Source of the DNA: Acholoe squamosa
Lineage: Eukaryota; Annelida; Polychaeta; Phyllodocida; Polynoidae
Length of the DNA: 64,000 bases
Direction of reading: 5' to 3'
Assembly: GCA_949317995.1 (NCBI GenBank)
Contig: OX439036.1
Coordinates: forward strand, 20,434,854-20,498,853
The notes below the pieces were generated by a model. It did no database searches, was not told where the DNA came from, and was given only the letters and a program-made list of their open reading frames with translations. The position numbers and the translations under genes are program-made. Below, in pieces: positions 34,471 through 62,130 of this stretch. Position 1 is the first letter of the stretch; each line of letters starts with the position of its first letter.

Positions 34471-34759
34471 ACTATCAATGCCATGAGGGCATAATTCTAT
34501 ACACTATCTATTCATTGAAAACAAGCAGTGCAGGGGCAAAATCCAGGGGGGGCTAGGGGGAATTTGCCCCCTAGACCCCATGAAATTAGGCCAGGCTATG
34601 ACTCTTAACTGAAACTTCTACCCCCCAAGACACTAACCCCTGGACATTTACCCCCAGACTGTTACCTACATGACATTTACCCCCATGACATTCACTCCCT
34701 TGGACTTTTACCCGCTAACTATACTACCCCGTAGGACATTGACGCTCTCCATATTCATG

Positions 34760-35320
34760 TAGTCCTTGGGACTAGAAATGTAGTCCTGGGGACTAGATTA
34801 CTATGTGTACTTCAGGACTAGTCTATCATATTATCAATAAAACTGCATCTGGGACGAGATTCTAAGTCCCACAGACTACCTGTTTAGTCCTGAGGACTAA
34901 AAATGTACTTGTCTAGTCCTCAGGACTAAATACAGACTATATGTTTAGGCCCTAGGACTAAGGGTGTAGTCCTGCGGACTTGAATGATCATCCTAGGGAC
35001 TAACAGTATTCCTCAGGACTAATTCCTGAGTCCTGGGGACTACATCCCTAGGTCCAACAATACTGAAAATACTAAATAGGCTGCCTTGTTCTCTAGTCCA
35101 AGGGGTTATTGCTCTGACCTGAGGACTATACCTTTAGTTCTAGGGACTAAGGATGCAGTCTCAGGAAGGAGAATGGGAAAATGCCCCAAGGGCATTCAAG
35201 GTAAAGATGATGCTCCCAGGGCATGTAGGTCTATAGAGTATTGGACTATGCCCAGGAACATCGTTCAGGACATGGATGCCCCAAGGGTATTATCAAAATT
35301 ATTATACATATAAGACTATC
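34760..35320. repeat. Array of short palindromes (TAGTCCTNNGGACTA type)
   Basis: More than ten imperfect palindromes built from AGTCC and GGACT follow one another, for example TAGTCCTGAGGACTA, TAGTCCTCAGGACTAA and AGTCCTGGGGACTA. From ~35180 the core changes to GCCC/GGGC forms (TGCCCCAAGGGCA, TGCTCCCAGGGCAT). Spacers are short and not conserved. Confidence 0.85.
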
Positions 35321-35937
35321 TATGTATGCCCTGTTACCGTCAGTCATACTTCAAAGAAATATGGCCATTAATGATGACCCAGAGAAAACAGTGGTCAGTT
35401 TTCTACCTACAATCCAGAATATGCTCCTGGGACATAACACCAGGGGAGAGAATTGGTCATGACAGCATCTATGATCAGATGAATATGATTACATCTAGGG
35501 TGAAGAAAGTATAGGACTCAGGGAGGAGGAATAGTTGGACTGGTGTGAAGCCAGGATAGATGAGACTGGGGGAGGAGGAACGGTTGGACTAAGGTGAGGG
35601 CAGGATAGATAAGACTGAAGGAGGAGGAATTGTTGAACTAAGATGAGGGCAGGATGGATAAGACTGAGAGAGGATGATGGTTGGACTAAGGTGAGTGCAG
35701 GATAGATAATAAATTGGAGGAAATACCTGAAATTACAAGACTAAATTAGCCTCTGGATTATAGTCTAGAATGCACCAGAATGCACCATTTGATGTCTAGA
35801 TTTTAAAATTTTCTTCGGTGGGCATGCCCCCTAGGTGTGTCCCTGCACTGTGCTTGCGACACTCTGCGCGCCTACCATTCCCCCTATACCTTATCACCAA
35901 ATCTCCCCCCCTTACAAAATTCCTGGATCCGCCCCTG

Positions 35938-37345
35938 CCTCTATAGGAATATATGGGGGCATTATAAGTCTAACTAGAAGTTTCCACAATATCTCTAGCA
36001 ATATGACAATAAACCGTATAAAAATACCGAAATTGTCCTAAATCCACTACCTGCATGGGATATCAGAGTGAAAAACGACCGGTACCATGACCATTCACAT
36101 TTAGCGATGTAATGATTAAAGTGTGGTAAACCCCATGGGTACTCAGGGTGGAAATTTGTATCAACTGCAGTTCCAATCCAAGAGCTTTGACGGGCAATGC
36201 TTCGAAGAGGGAAAATTGGGGACTGTCAATGGTATTCAAGACTTTGATAAGGGCTAGGGGAGTCATATATGCATAATGCATGTCAGAATTGAAAGAGGGA
36301 GACAAGGCCCTGGCGTTCCTGAAAAACAAATGACTGGTAGTTTAATGCAACTTTTTTTCTTTAGGAGTGTAGATTCACAGTTGGTAATTATCAATAATAT
36401 TTGTTATTGGTATAGTGTGTAGTCTGAATATATAGCAGATCACTCAGAGCACATGTTTTGAAAATTACCCTGAAACTCGCACTGACCTCAACCTTTATTT
36501 GATGTTTCACACAATTAATAGATATTGTGAATATTTGTCTCATCGAAGTACCTTTTTTATCTCTAGCATTGATACCAGTATGTATTAGTTGTGCACCTGT
36601 ATCGCTGCTTGAGTCTTAACAATCTGTCAAGTTTAAAGGTCGGTGCAAGATAAGCCGATCACGTCTTCCCAGGTGCTCTGCTGATAAGAACCGTCTTATC
36701 TAAACGTGGTGCAGGAAGCCAAAAGCGACACACCCAAGCTCACTACTTTGTCCCTGAAAGCAAATTATGGAGAAATTCATGGAAACAGAGTTCTTAAGGT
36801 GCTGCAATGAAATTTATACCACATAGAATAGGCCAGCCTGCTGATGGATAGAAAGAACCAACAAGACGATTCCAGTCAGGTTTATGGGGAAAAATCATCA
36901 GATTTCTCCATAATTCGCTGATCAGCTTGATTTGTCACCTTCAATGCAACATCATATCAAGAGGTGGCAGTGCATTTACATACAGCAGCAAATCACATTT
37001 GGTCACAGTCAAATTAGGTCCACTGGTATTTGTCAAATGTTTGCTCTTCGGAATAATTACTGATTTGGATAAATGCACCTGACCAACCCCTGTACTCCGG
37101 GCCTCATTCCCATGAGAAAGAGGAAACCACAAACAGAAGAGAGGAATTCCCTTAAGGTTTCAGATGTGCCAGTCGTACCATGTTGAATAATGCCCCTCTC
37201 CCATGGCCCCTTCATTTAGTCTGGAAATAATTCACCTAATCTATTGCCTCAACATTTCTCATCATAATTAGGCTCAGCAATAAATACTTAAACAATGCAT
37301 GAATATTATGATAAAATTCATCAAAAATATCTTTTTCCCTTTCAG
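35938..37345. other. Sequence upstream of the first CIB exon found
   Basis: I searched for a first exon ending near a Tyr-Gln codon pair followed by GT, with a Met-Gly start. Nothing convincing was found. The 88-codon minus-strand frame at 36063-36329 has no motif. Confidence 0.45.
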
Positions 37346-54427
<17,082 letters not shown>

Positions 54428-55867
54428 AAGCCTACCAGTATTCCCAGGAGGTGGTACAGGAAGTATGATTAGCAGCGAAAGACATTTATATAAAAATAAG
54501 CCTTACCTTTCTGATTACATTCATATTGCAGTAGTTAATTGCACAACACTTTGAGTTGGTTAAAATCATCAAGGGACATAATTAACAAACTAAATAAGTT
54601 TTCATACCTGTGACCACAATCATCTACCTTTTTCACTTGTAACGTTTTTGTATGGAGTTTTGTATTTTAAATAAAAAAAATGAGTTATAGAGGAATGAGG
54701 CATTCACAGGGATACATTTGAGTGTTTTTGAATGGATCACCACTTTCAAACATGTCTTGAGTATTTACAGTACACCTTTTATTACTAATGCATGTCATCT
54801 GATATGTGTCATAAAACAGACATTTGAGTATACATGCCCATGTATTTATAATAAATCTATTTGAAAAACATATGGTTAGTGTTCTACTGTCATTTGTGAT
54901 ATTTCTACATGTATGAGTAACATTTTGCAGTCTGAAAACACTAAATGTGAATGGGAATGATCAAACAAAAGGTACTGTGTTGCCCCAGCCATAATAAATT
55001 TCATTCCCACTGTACAAGTCTGTGTACCCCCAGCGCTCATACGAGACAGACACTTTTTTGAATACTTGGTTGTATTTTTAGTACTTAATACTTGTGCCCA
55101 GGATTGTATGCCAATTTCTTTTTAATTCCCCCTAGACTGCCTTGATTTTGGATACATACATACTGCCTGACTATTATTATAAGGTACGGTTCAGATTACA
55201 TGTTCTAACATGTAAGATGTTTTAATATAAATATTGAAACATCGAAGTATCTTTGGTCACAATGGCAACCAAACGTTCTAACTGTTAATATGAGACAGTA
55301 GCTTGCTCAGGTACCCAGAGGGTAGCTTTTATCTCTTTATTCTTTAGTGAAATTATATTAGATCTATTCCTTATGAAATGATTATTTTTGCATTTAAAAA
55401 AAGGGAGCCGTTGTTTTGATGATAGAATGACACTGAAATCATAATCCAAATCTCCTGCAAAGTTAAGCTTAAGATGTTTTAACATGACCTGTCATATCTT
55501 CATGAATGGTTCTGTGAACATTAGACATCCTTCATTGAGAATCTTGCTATTGTAGACACCCCTCCCCTCATCATAGACTGCCAAAAGTGATGGCATTACA
55601 TGTCATGATCTTTCTAATGGTGGTTAAACATTGAGAATTGACCTAGTGGAGGTTTCTGGGTGATCTTCTACTTCTACATCCTTGTTTTAAGGCCCAAAAC
55701 CGCGCCAAAAGGCGTGCCTGGGCACCTAAGGGTTAAGGCTTGTAGGGGAACATGATTCCCCATGCCCAGTTGGCCGACTTGCAGGGGGGGGGGTCATCGG
55801 GTAATCACATGTTCCCTTTCTGTATCACACCAATCCAGGCAGAGGTGAAAGGTAGGAAACGTCAGAC
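54428..55867 (+). other. Probable 3' UTR and downstream sequence of the CIB gene
   Basis: No coding signal is seen. Candidate poly(A) signals AATAAA are at 54670-54675, 54850-54855 and 54993-54998. Any of them could end the transcript. The true 3' end cannot be fixed from sequence alone. Confidence 0.5.
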
Positions 55868-56116
55868 GGGAAAGTAGCTCAGTAGTAGAGCTTCTGCTTG
55901 CAAGTTGGAGGGTCCCGGGTTCGACTCCCGGTTTCTCCAGAAACGTTTTCGCCGACCCCTACAATGGTGGAGAAACTGAGTGGTCCTGACCTGTGTAGGG
56001 AGGACCTTGGAAGAACTCAGTGCCTGGGCTGGTGTGATATGGCAGGCGCTACAGGCTTATTTCAATTTGGATGCAATGAGCAAATGATAAATCTGACTTC
56101 ATTAAAAAATTGAATG
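55868..56116 (+). mobile_element. tRNA-derived SINE-like unit
   Basis: The first 72 bp (55868-55939) fold like a tRNA: D-arm GCTC-AGTAGTA-GAGC, T-arm CCGGG-TTCGACT-CCCGG, box A TAGCTCAGTAG and a perfect box B GGTTCGACTCC. The acceptor stem has a mismatch and the anticodon stem is weak, so this is more likely a tRNA-derived SINE head than a working tRNA. The anticodon position reads GCA (Cys). A ~175-bp unrelated body ends in AT-rich sequence. A single copy was seen, so the 3' border is a guess. Confidence 0.62.
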
Positions 56117-59100
56117 TTATGTAAATTGAAAATACTGTACTAGTCTATATGACTTTATGTAGCCCGGGCTATAGCACATGTCTAACACTATGAGCATCGA
56201 TAATGCAACCACTTGTATTATTCTGACTACTTGCACGTCCAATTTTTCTTTAACTATATCTCACTATGTGTATTCTGATGTATCATGGTACTACTCAATT
56301 GCCTACCTTCTCACCTTTGGCTAATGAGAAAAGCTTGCACTATTGTATGGTGTTTTTTGCCAAATAAAATTCAGTTCAGTTCTCCTACCCTGGGGCTTAT
56401 TCAAGGCAGGCACTTATTTCAGGCCCCGGTGCTTAAACAAGCCATTAAGGTACGACAATTTCACCTTGTACCATCAGTTCCCAAGAGCTTATTTCAAAAT
56501 GATATTGATTAACCAGTGCACCCCTATGGCTGCTAAAATTACCACCAAGTATTGCCCAGGCATACACAACAGTGACTAATTTCCTTAAAGGATTTTTTTT
56601 CGCCTGTTGATAGGATACATATTGGTAAAACTGTCCACTACGAAGATGGGGAAGGATTTTCTTTCATATACATATGGTACATGTCTCAGGAATGGTGGCC
56701 ATACAAGAGTAAATGCATCAAGTCGTAACGACTTGAAAAAAAAACCAACACCAGTTGGTGGAAAACACATACCAGACTAGACCATAAGGTAATCATTGAA
56801 CGAATTAGTTCAGAAAGAATTAGATCCCTCCTCTTATCCACCAGTGATGTGGAAGTAATTTTATCATCACCAATGTAACAAGCTCGCCCTACCTGCTCGT
56901 ATACAGAAAAAAACATATTTGAGTTGTTCAAGTCTTATTTGAGGAAGGGGGGTATTTTTTCACTTATTCATATCTCTAGGTCTATACATGCCGCATGTCT
57001 CTTATAAGGCATGATAATTTATTCCTATCCATATCCAACAATAATTGCATATTACAAGAGAATTCACCTATGATAGGCTACTTCTCCATGTGGTCTTAGT
57101 GTGTCATCTAGTGGCATGCAAACAAACTACAATTTAGAGTGTATTTTTTCATTCATGCCCCACCTACTGAAAGGCATCCACTTCAATCTTCTCTCTATAT
57201 CCATATCTCTAATTCCCCATCTAAATCCATGATGTGGATCTAAGGATGAAGTGATAATGGACTGATAAATAAGACCAGTCTTCCCATTTGGCAGCCGTTT
57301 CTCATTACTAAAATACAGCCTGGATATCCCGTGTTAGTCCAGATGTAAAATAATAAATTAATCGACTAATTTCTCACATTATGCACTCTTCAATAAAAAC
57401 AATACGTCTACTTTCATATCTAAATTAATAGTTTAAATGTTCATGCTGGTTAAATAACTCGATCCGATCCCAAAGGTGTCGGACTTTAGGTATTTATCTG
57501 ACATTTAAGCCTTCACCCTATTGCAAACCAGCCCTATGGACAGAAATCCTGTGCCTCAAGCTCAAGTTTCAAGCTTGCACCACTGCCTAAATTTGGACCT
57601 AAACGCAATGGGACTTTTCATCACTGTTCACCGCAGGTAGCCGATTGTAATCAGGGCACAGCTACAAGCAGCTCATGACAGCGAGCCTCGTTTTCAGGTC
57701 CAATCAGGTCCATGATGTCACACGCAGCTATGGCTGCCTGTCAGTTGGCCATCAGTCAGTATATTTTCTTTAGATATAATAGCCTGCCTAGGTGATTTCC
57801 ATCATCACCGGCTAGCTTGAGGTGGGTTACAAAGTGTCCATAGGGGACTGCAATCAGTTGGATTAGCAAAAATCGGGCCAACTGACGGCAGTGGAAGAAG
57901 CACTTAAGATATAATCATTCAGATTACGAGCAAAGATTTGGAAAATTTTTATTAGAATTTAGAAGCTGAGCTTTCATAAAAGTATTCTGGGATCTGTATT
58001 CTAAATATGGAGGGGGTAAAGAACAGGGGGTGTTCAAATACTGGCCTGAATTTGAAATATGGACCTCCATATGTGTAAAAACACATGTGGGTATTCTCAG
58101 TCAAACTATAGAGACCATTGTAATTTCCACACCCTGCAAATGCAAAGTAAAGACTATTTTGTACAACTGCTCTACACGAGCCAAAGTCGTTGTTTTATGA
58201 TGAGAAATGCCCTCTAGTGGGCTGTTCATAGTTCCATCCTCGTAGATAAAAATGATATCAGCAAACTCTAGCATAATAGCAATACACAAATCTGTAGTTA
58301 ATCAGCTCTTTCCAGAAATAATGCATCCATCTTTCCAGGCTATATATCAAAACGAAATAAACACTGAAAAATGTCTTCCTGACAAAGTGACATGTATACC
58401 CATGTCTACTTGATTTGACACAGAGAGCACACGTCATTGGGACATGTGCACATATGTCACCATGACAACTGAAGCACACAGTAATCCTCATACGATTTGA
58501 CATGCCTAAAAATGCCACGTCATCTGTGAGTTGACTAGGTTCACAGCCATGTCAAAGGCACTTGACATGTGATGGTTTGACATACATAATTGTTCTACAA
58601 TATTCCACTAGGTGGGGAAAACAACCATTTTGGTACCAGGATTAATCACTACCAAGAGGTACTACCAACACTTGAGACATTTGATGTATCTGTGTCTTTT
58701 TGTTTTCATGAAGAATAGATCACTAAGGTCTTAAAATACTATCAATGAATGGCAGTGAATTCTATTTCATTCTTAAATTTACATTTGTTATTGAAAATCA
58801 AAATAGACATCCACAATCCTGAATCCTTCAACTGGGGAAGATAGACACCTTGTGTGTGGGTCAGTGAAAATACCAAAAGAGTGTATGCTAACCCACAGTC
58901 TATAATCTCAGTATCTTCATTACATGGAGACAGATGGCATTGCCATGCATCTCCATGCCCTTGTCTTATGGACTGCATAGAGGTCCTCAGTCAAGTAGAA
59001 GTTCTGTAGATAGGAAAAAGTGCCTTAGTGTTGCAGGCCTGTGGGGCTATGATATCCCCTGCCTTCTATTATAGGCCTGCCTTGATTGAACCATTGGTAC

Positions 59101-59328
59101 ATAGCTATTGACTGCTCTTGACCCTTACATAATTGTATCAGAGTATTACCTAGCACTCAGGTGAATGGATCAGAAATATGTGACATGTCTTCATTATGCA
59201 TGTCAAGTGGAGTTGACGAACCAAATATGAGAGCGTCAACCTCATTTGACATGCCTTCATACATGTCATGTGGGAGACAAATTTTGACCTGTGCAGTATG
59301 TGTCAAAGTGATCATTGTTCTTCTCTCT
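56117..59328. other. Intergenic sequence
   Basis: Apart from the MITE at 57531-57846 nothing is recognised. Repeated TTGACATG / CATGTCA-rich stretches at ~58380-58580 and ~59180-59280 suggest an old inverted repeat. Confidence 0.4.
57531..57846 (+). mobile_element. MITE with CCCTATGGACA ends (copy 2)
   Basis: GCCCTATGGACAGAAATC to AAAGTGTCCATAGGGG, with the same internal blocks as 21141-21602 (agcttgcaccact, gttggccatcagt, gaggtgggttac), slightly shorter. Confidence 0.75.
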
Positions 59329-59648
59329 GTGAACTTATTGCTGACTGACGGCCAACTGATAGCCGTCAGTCACTGATGGACCGCTTAGGGAGAGTATCCT
59401 TAGAGCTCCCTGGCTTATTAGTTCTATTACAGCTTGGAGTATGATTTATTGGTTCACAATTCATCCAAAATCTTTTAAATTACATTATCACTGCATACCA
59501 GCAGCTGACCTTGCTGTGTGTGATGTCATGACCTAATTGGAATTGAAAACATGGCTCGCTACAATAACCTGCCTCTAGCTGTGCCATGATTGCTATCAGC
59601 TGCCTCTGGCCACTGGAATAATAGCAAGACACATAGCTAATCAGCTCA
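59329..59648 (-). mobile_element. Partial CCCTATGGACA MITE (copy 3), interrupted
   Basis: Matches the interior of the family in reverse (ctgacggccaactgatagcc, gcttggagtatgatt, attgctatcagctgcctctgg) but lacks the terminus. It stops where the satellite-bearing element at 59660 begins. Confidence 0.6.
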
Positions 59649-59769
59649 GATTTCCAGAACCCAGCAAATTGTCGTTATCTGTCGCCATGATTGGTCATCA
59701 ATGGTGACTCCTTTCTGAGTGATAACTCACTGCGTCATCTTTCGCCACTGTGTGTCAGTCTCACATGGC

Positions 59770-60470
59770 ATGGCGATTTATCACAACAGTCGCCAACATG
59801 ATCTCACTCACTGCGTGAGTATGTGCCACCCCTTGTCATCCCTCACAAAGCATGGTGACTTATCACCACCATCGCCACCATGGATCTAACTCACTGCGTG
59901 AGTATGTGCCACTGCCTGTCAACTCTCAGTCAGAATGGCAGCTTATCCCAACCATCGCTAATATGGATCTCACTCCCTGCATGATTATGCGCCAATCCCA
60001 GACAACTCTCACTCAGAATGGCAGCTTATCCCAACCATCGCCAACATGGATCTGACTCATTGTGTGATTATGTGCCACTCCCAGTCAGTTCTCACTCAGA
60101 ATGGCGACTTATCACCAACATCGCTTATATGGATCTCACTCCCTGTGTGATTATGCGCCACTCCCAGACAACTCTCACTCAGAATGGCAGCTTATCACCC
60201 CTCCGTCAATATGTGCCACTGTTTGTCAACTCTCATTCAGAATGGCAACTTTTCACCTGCATTGCCACATGGCTCTTACTCACTGCGTGAGTGTGTATCA
60301 CTCCTAGTTAATCTTCTCTCAAAATGGCGACTTATCACCACCATTGCCAACATTGGTCTCACTCAATACGTGAATTTGTGTCACTCCAAGTCAATGCTCT
60401 CTGAGGATTGCATCATCTGTCACTCACTCTCACTCACAGTGGCAACTTATCACCACCATTGCCAAAGTTG
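59770..60470 (+). repeat. 83-bp tandem repeat, about eight units
   Basis: CAGAATGGCAGCTTATC recurs at 59931, 60014, 60097 and 60180 (exactly 83 bp apart), then at 60238 and 60320 after a truncated unit. Units contain CCATCGCCAACATGGATCTC and TCACTGCGTGA-type blocks that resemble the host MITE. Confidence 0.9.
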
Positions 60471-60845
60471 TTGAGACAGCACCACTGTTCAACATGTAGC
60501 CTATCTAGGAAGAGTGGGCATGAAGTATAAGTCCCATACGTATTAAATGTGCTTTGTTTCACACTGATTTCCATGTAATACTTCAGAGTTGAATCAAACA
60601 AGATTATATAGAGAGAATATCAATTGAATTTAGATAGAGGTATCTCTAAAATGAAAGCAACTATCCATAAACACCTTTTCTCTGGTTACAAGAAAAATAC
60701 ATAGGGAAATATCAACATGAACACCTTGTCTGTGGTTAGAGGGAAGATACATATGGCAATACCTTCTCTGGCAAAACATACTTTGATCTGGCAGATGTGA
60801 GACTGCATGATTACCAATGTCGATGATCATGAGCTTTTCATCTAA

Positions 60846-61510
60846 CAAGGTGAGTGATCACCAGCGTCGCCATCACTGGTGAGTCTGAGTGATCACTTCT
60901 CTCCCCATCCATGATGAACCTGCACTATGACATGGTGCGCGTTTCATCTAGCGAGGTGAGTGATCAACCGCCTTGCCATCCCTGGTGAGTGTGAGTCATC
61001 ACGATCCTCGCCAACCGTGGTGCACATGCGCTATGGCATGGTGTGCATTTCATCTAGCGAGGTGAGTGATCACTCGTGTCGCCATCCCTGGTGAGTGTGG
61101 GTGATCAAGATCCTCACCCTCTGTGGTGAACCTGTGCTATCACGAGGTACGAGTTTTATGTAGCAAGGTGACTGATCACAATCCTTGCCATACGTGGTGA
61201 ATGTGCATTATGACGTGGTGTGCATCTCATCTAGCGAAGTGAGTGATCACTCATGTCACCATCCCTGGTGAGGATGAGTGATCACTCATGTCGCCATCCC
61301 TGGTGAGGATGAGTGATCACGATCCTCGCTATCCCTGGTGAACATGTGCTATGACGAGGTGCGTGTTTCATCTAGCGAGGTGAGTGATCACCCGCGTCGC
61401 CATCCCTGGTGAGTCTGAGTGATCACCATCCTCACCATCTGAGGTGAGGCCATGTGATCACTACCATTGCTATTCCTGGTGATCTTGTGCTATAGCGACG
61501 TCGTGTTCCA
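60846..61510 (+). repeat. ~106-bp tandem repeat, about six units
   Basis: TCATCTAGCGAGGTGAGTGA recurs at 60944 and 61050, in a variant near 61156, then near 61227 and 61368 with irregular spacing. GTCGCCATCCCTGGTGAG and GTGATCAC blocks fill each unit. Its last unit grades into the right end of the MITE. Confidence 0.88.
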
Positions 61511-61612
61511 TCTAGCGACATGTGTGAGCCACTTCACACAGGTTGACAAGGAGTCACAACAATTTGCTGGGAAGTATGTTTGAAGAAGATAATGCATCTT
61601 GCCCAAAAGAAA

Positions 61613-62130
61613 GATGTCCACTATGGACACTTTGTAACCCGCCTCAAGACGGATATCACTTGCTTGGATGCACCTGATGAACCACTGATTATTGACAGGC
61701 TATATATCTAAGCGAAATAAACTGACTGCCAACTGACAGCTGACTGATGGCCGTCAGTCACTGGAAAGCCTAGGGACAGTGTCCTTAGTCCTCCCTGGCC
61801 CTCCCTGGCTTTCTAGTTCTATTAGAGCTTGGAGTATGATTATTTGGTTCACAATTCATTCCAAAACTTTTAAATTACATTTTACATTATCACTGCACAC
61901 TGGTGGCCAATGGGCGGCCGACAGGGCGCCACCATTGCTGCGTGTGATGTCATGACATCATGACCTATTTGGAACTGAAAACAAGTCTCGCTGCAATCAG
62001 CTGCCTCTAGCTGTGCCCTGATTGCTAACAGCTGCCTCTGGCCCAAACAGTGACGAAATTTCCCATAGCGTTAAGGTCCAAATTTTGTCTGTGTTGGGAG
62101 CTTGAAGCAGATGATGTCTGTCCATAGGGC
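61613..62130 (-). mobile_element. MITE with CCCTATGGACA ends (copy 4)
   Basis: Reads in reverse from CTATGGACACTTTGTAACCC to GATGTCTGTCCATAGGGC, including the blocks shared with 59329-59648. It begins ~40 bp after the expanded MITE ends. Confidence 0.75.

Larger units (their letters stand above)
33797..35937. mobile_element. hAT-like non-autonomous element, ~2.1 kb
   Basis: The ends are CAGTGGCGGATCTAGG and (complement) CAGGGGCGGATCCAGG, 14 of 16 matching. This is a terminus style common in hAT elements. An 8-bp target duplication is not exact here (CCTCT is shared with an offset). Inside are a ~75-bp tandem array (33925-34470), a second terminus-like block near 34530, and the palindrome array at 34760-35320. 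No transposase. Confidence 0.65.
59660..61571 (-). mobile_element. Satellite-expanded version of the CCCAGCAAATTGTCGT MITE, 1.9 kb
   Basis: Starts CCCAGCAAATTGTCGTTATC and ends CAACAATTTGCTGGG. The outer ~120 bp on the left and ~110 bp on the right are the reverse complements of the two halves of the 229-bp MITE at 37441-37669. Between them, where the short copy has only a few bases, are two tandem arrays (83-bp and ~106-bp units) of about 1.7 kb. No ORF with recognisable function. Confidence 0.82.

Noticed and set aside
36875..36900. ATGGGGAAAAATCATCAG as a CIB first exon (Met-Gly-Lys)
   Set aside because: Hits a stop after about nine codons, has no suitable donor, and the residues do not resemble the family.
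55868..55939. Functional tRNA-Cys gene
   Set aside because: The acceptor stem mismatch and weak anticodon stem, with a long body following, favour a SINE-derived copy.
59770..61510. CRISPR-like array
   Set aside because: Units are contiguous satellites without unique spacers, in a eukaryotic transposon context.
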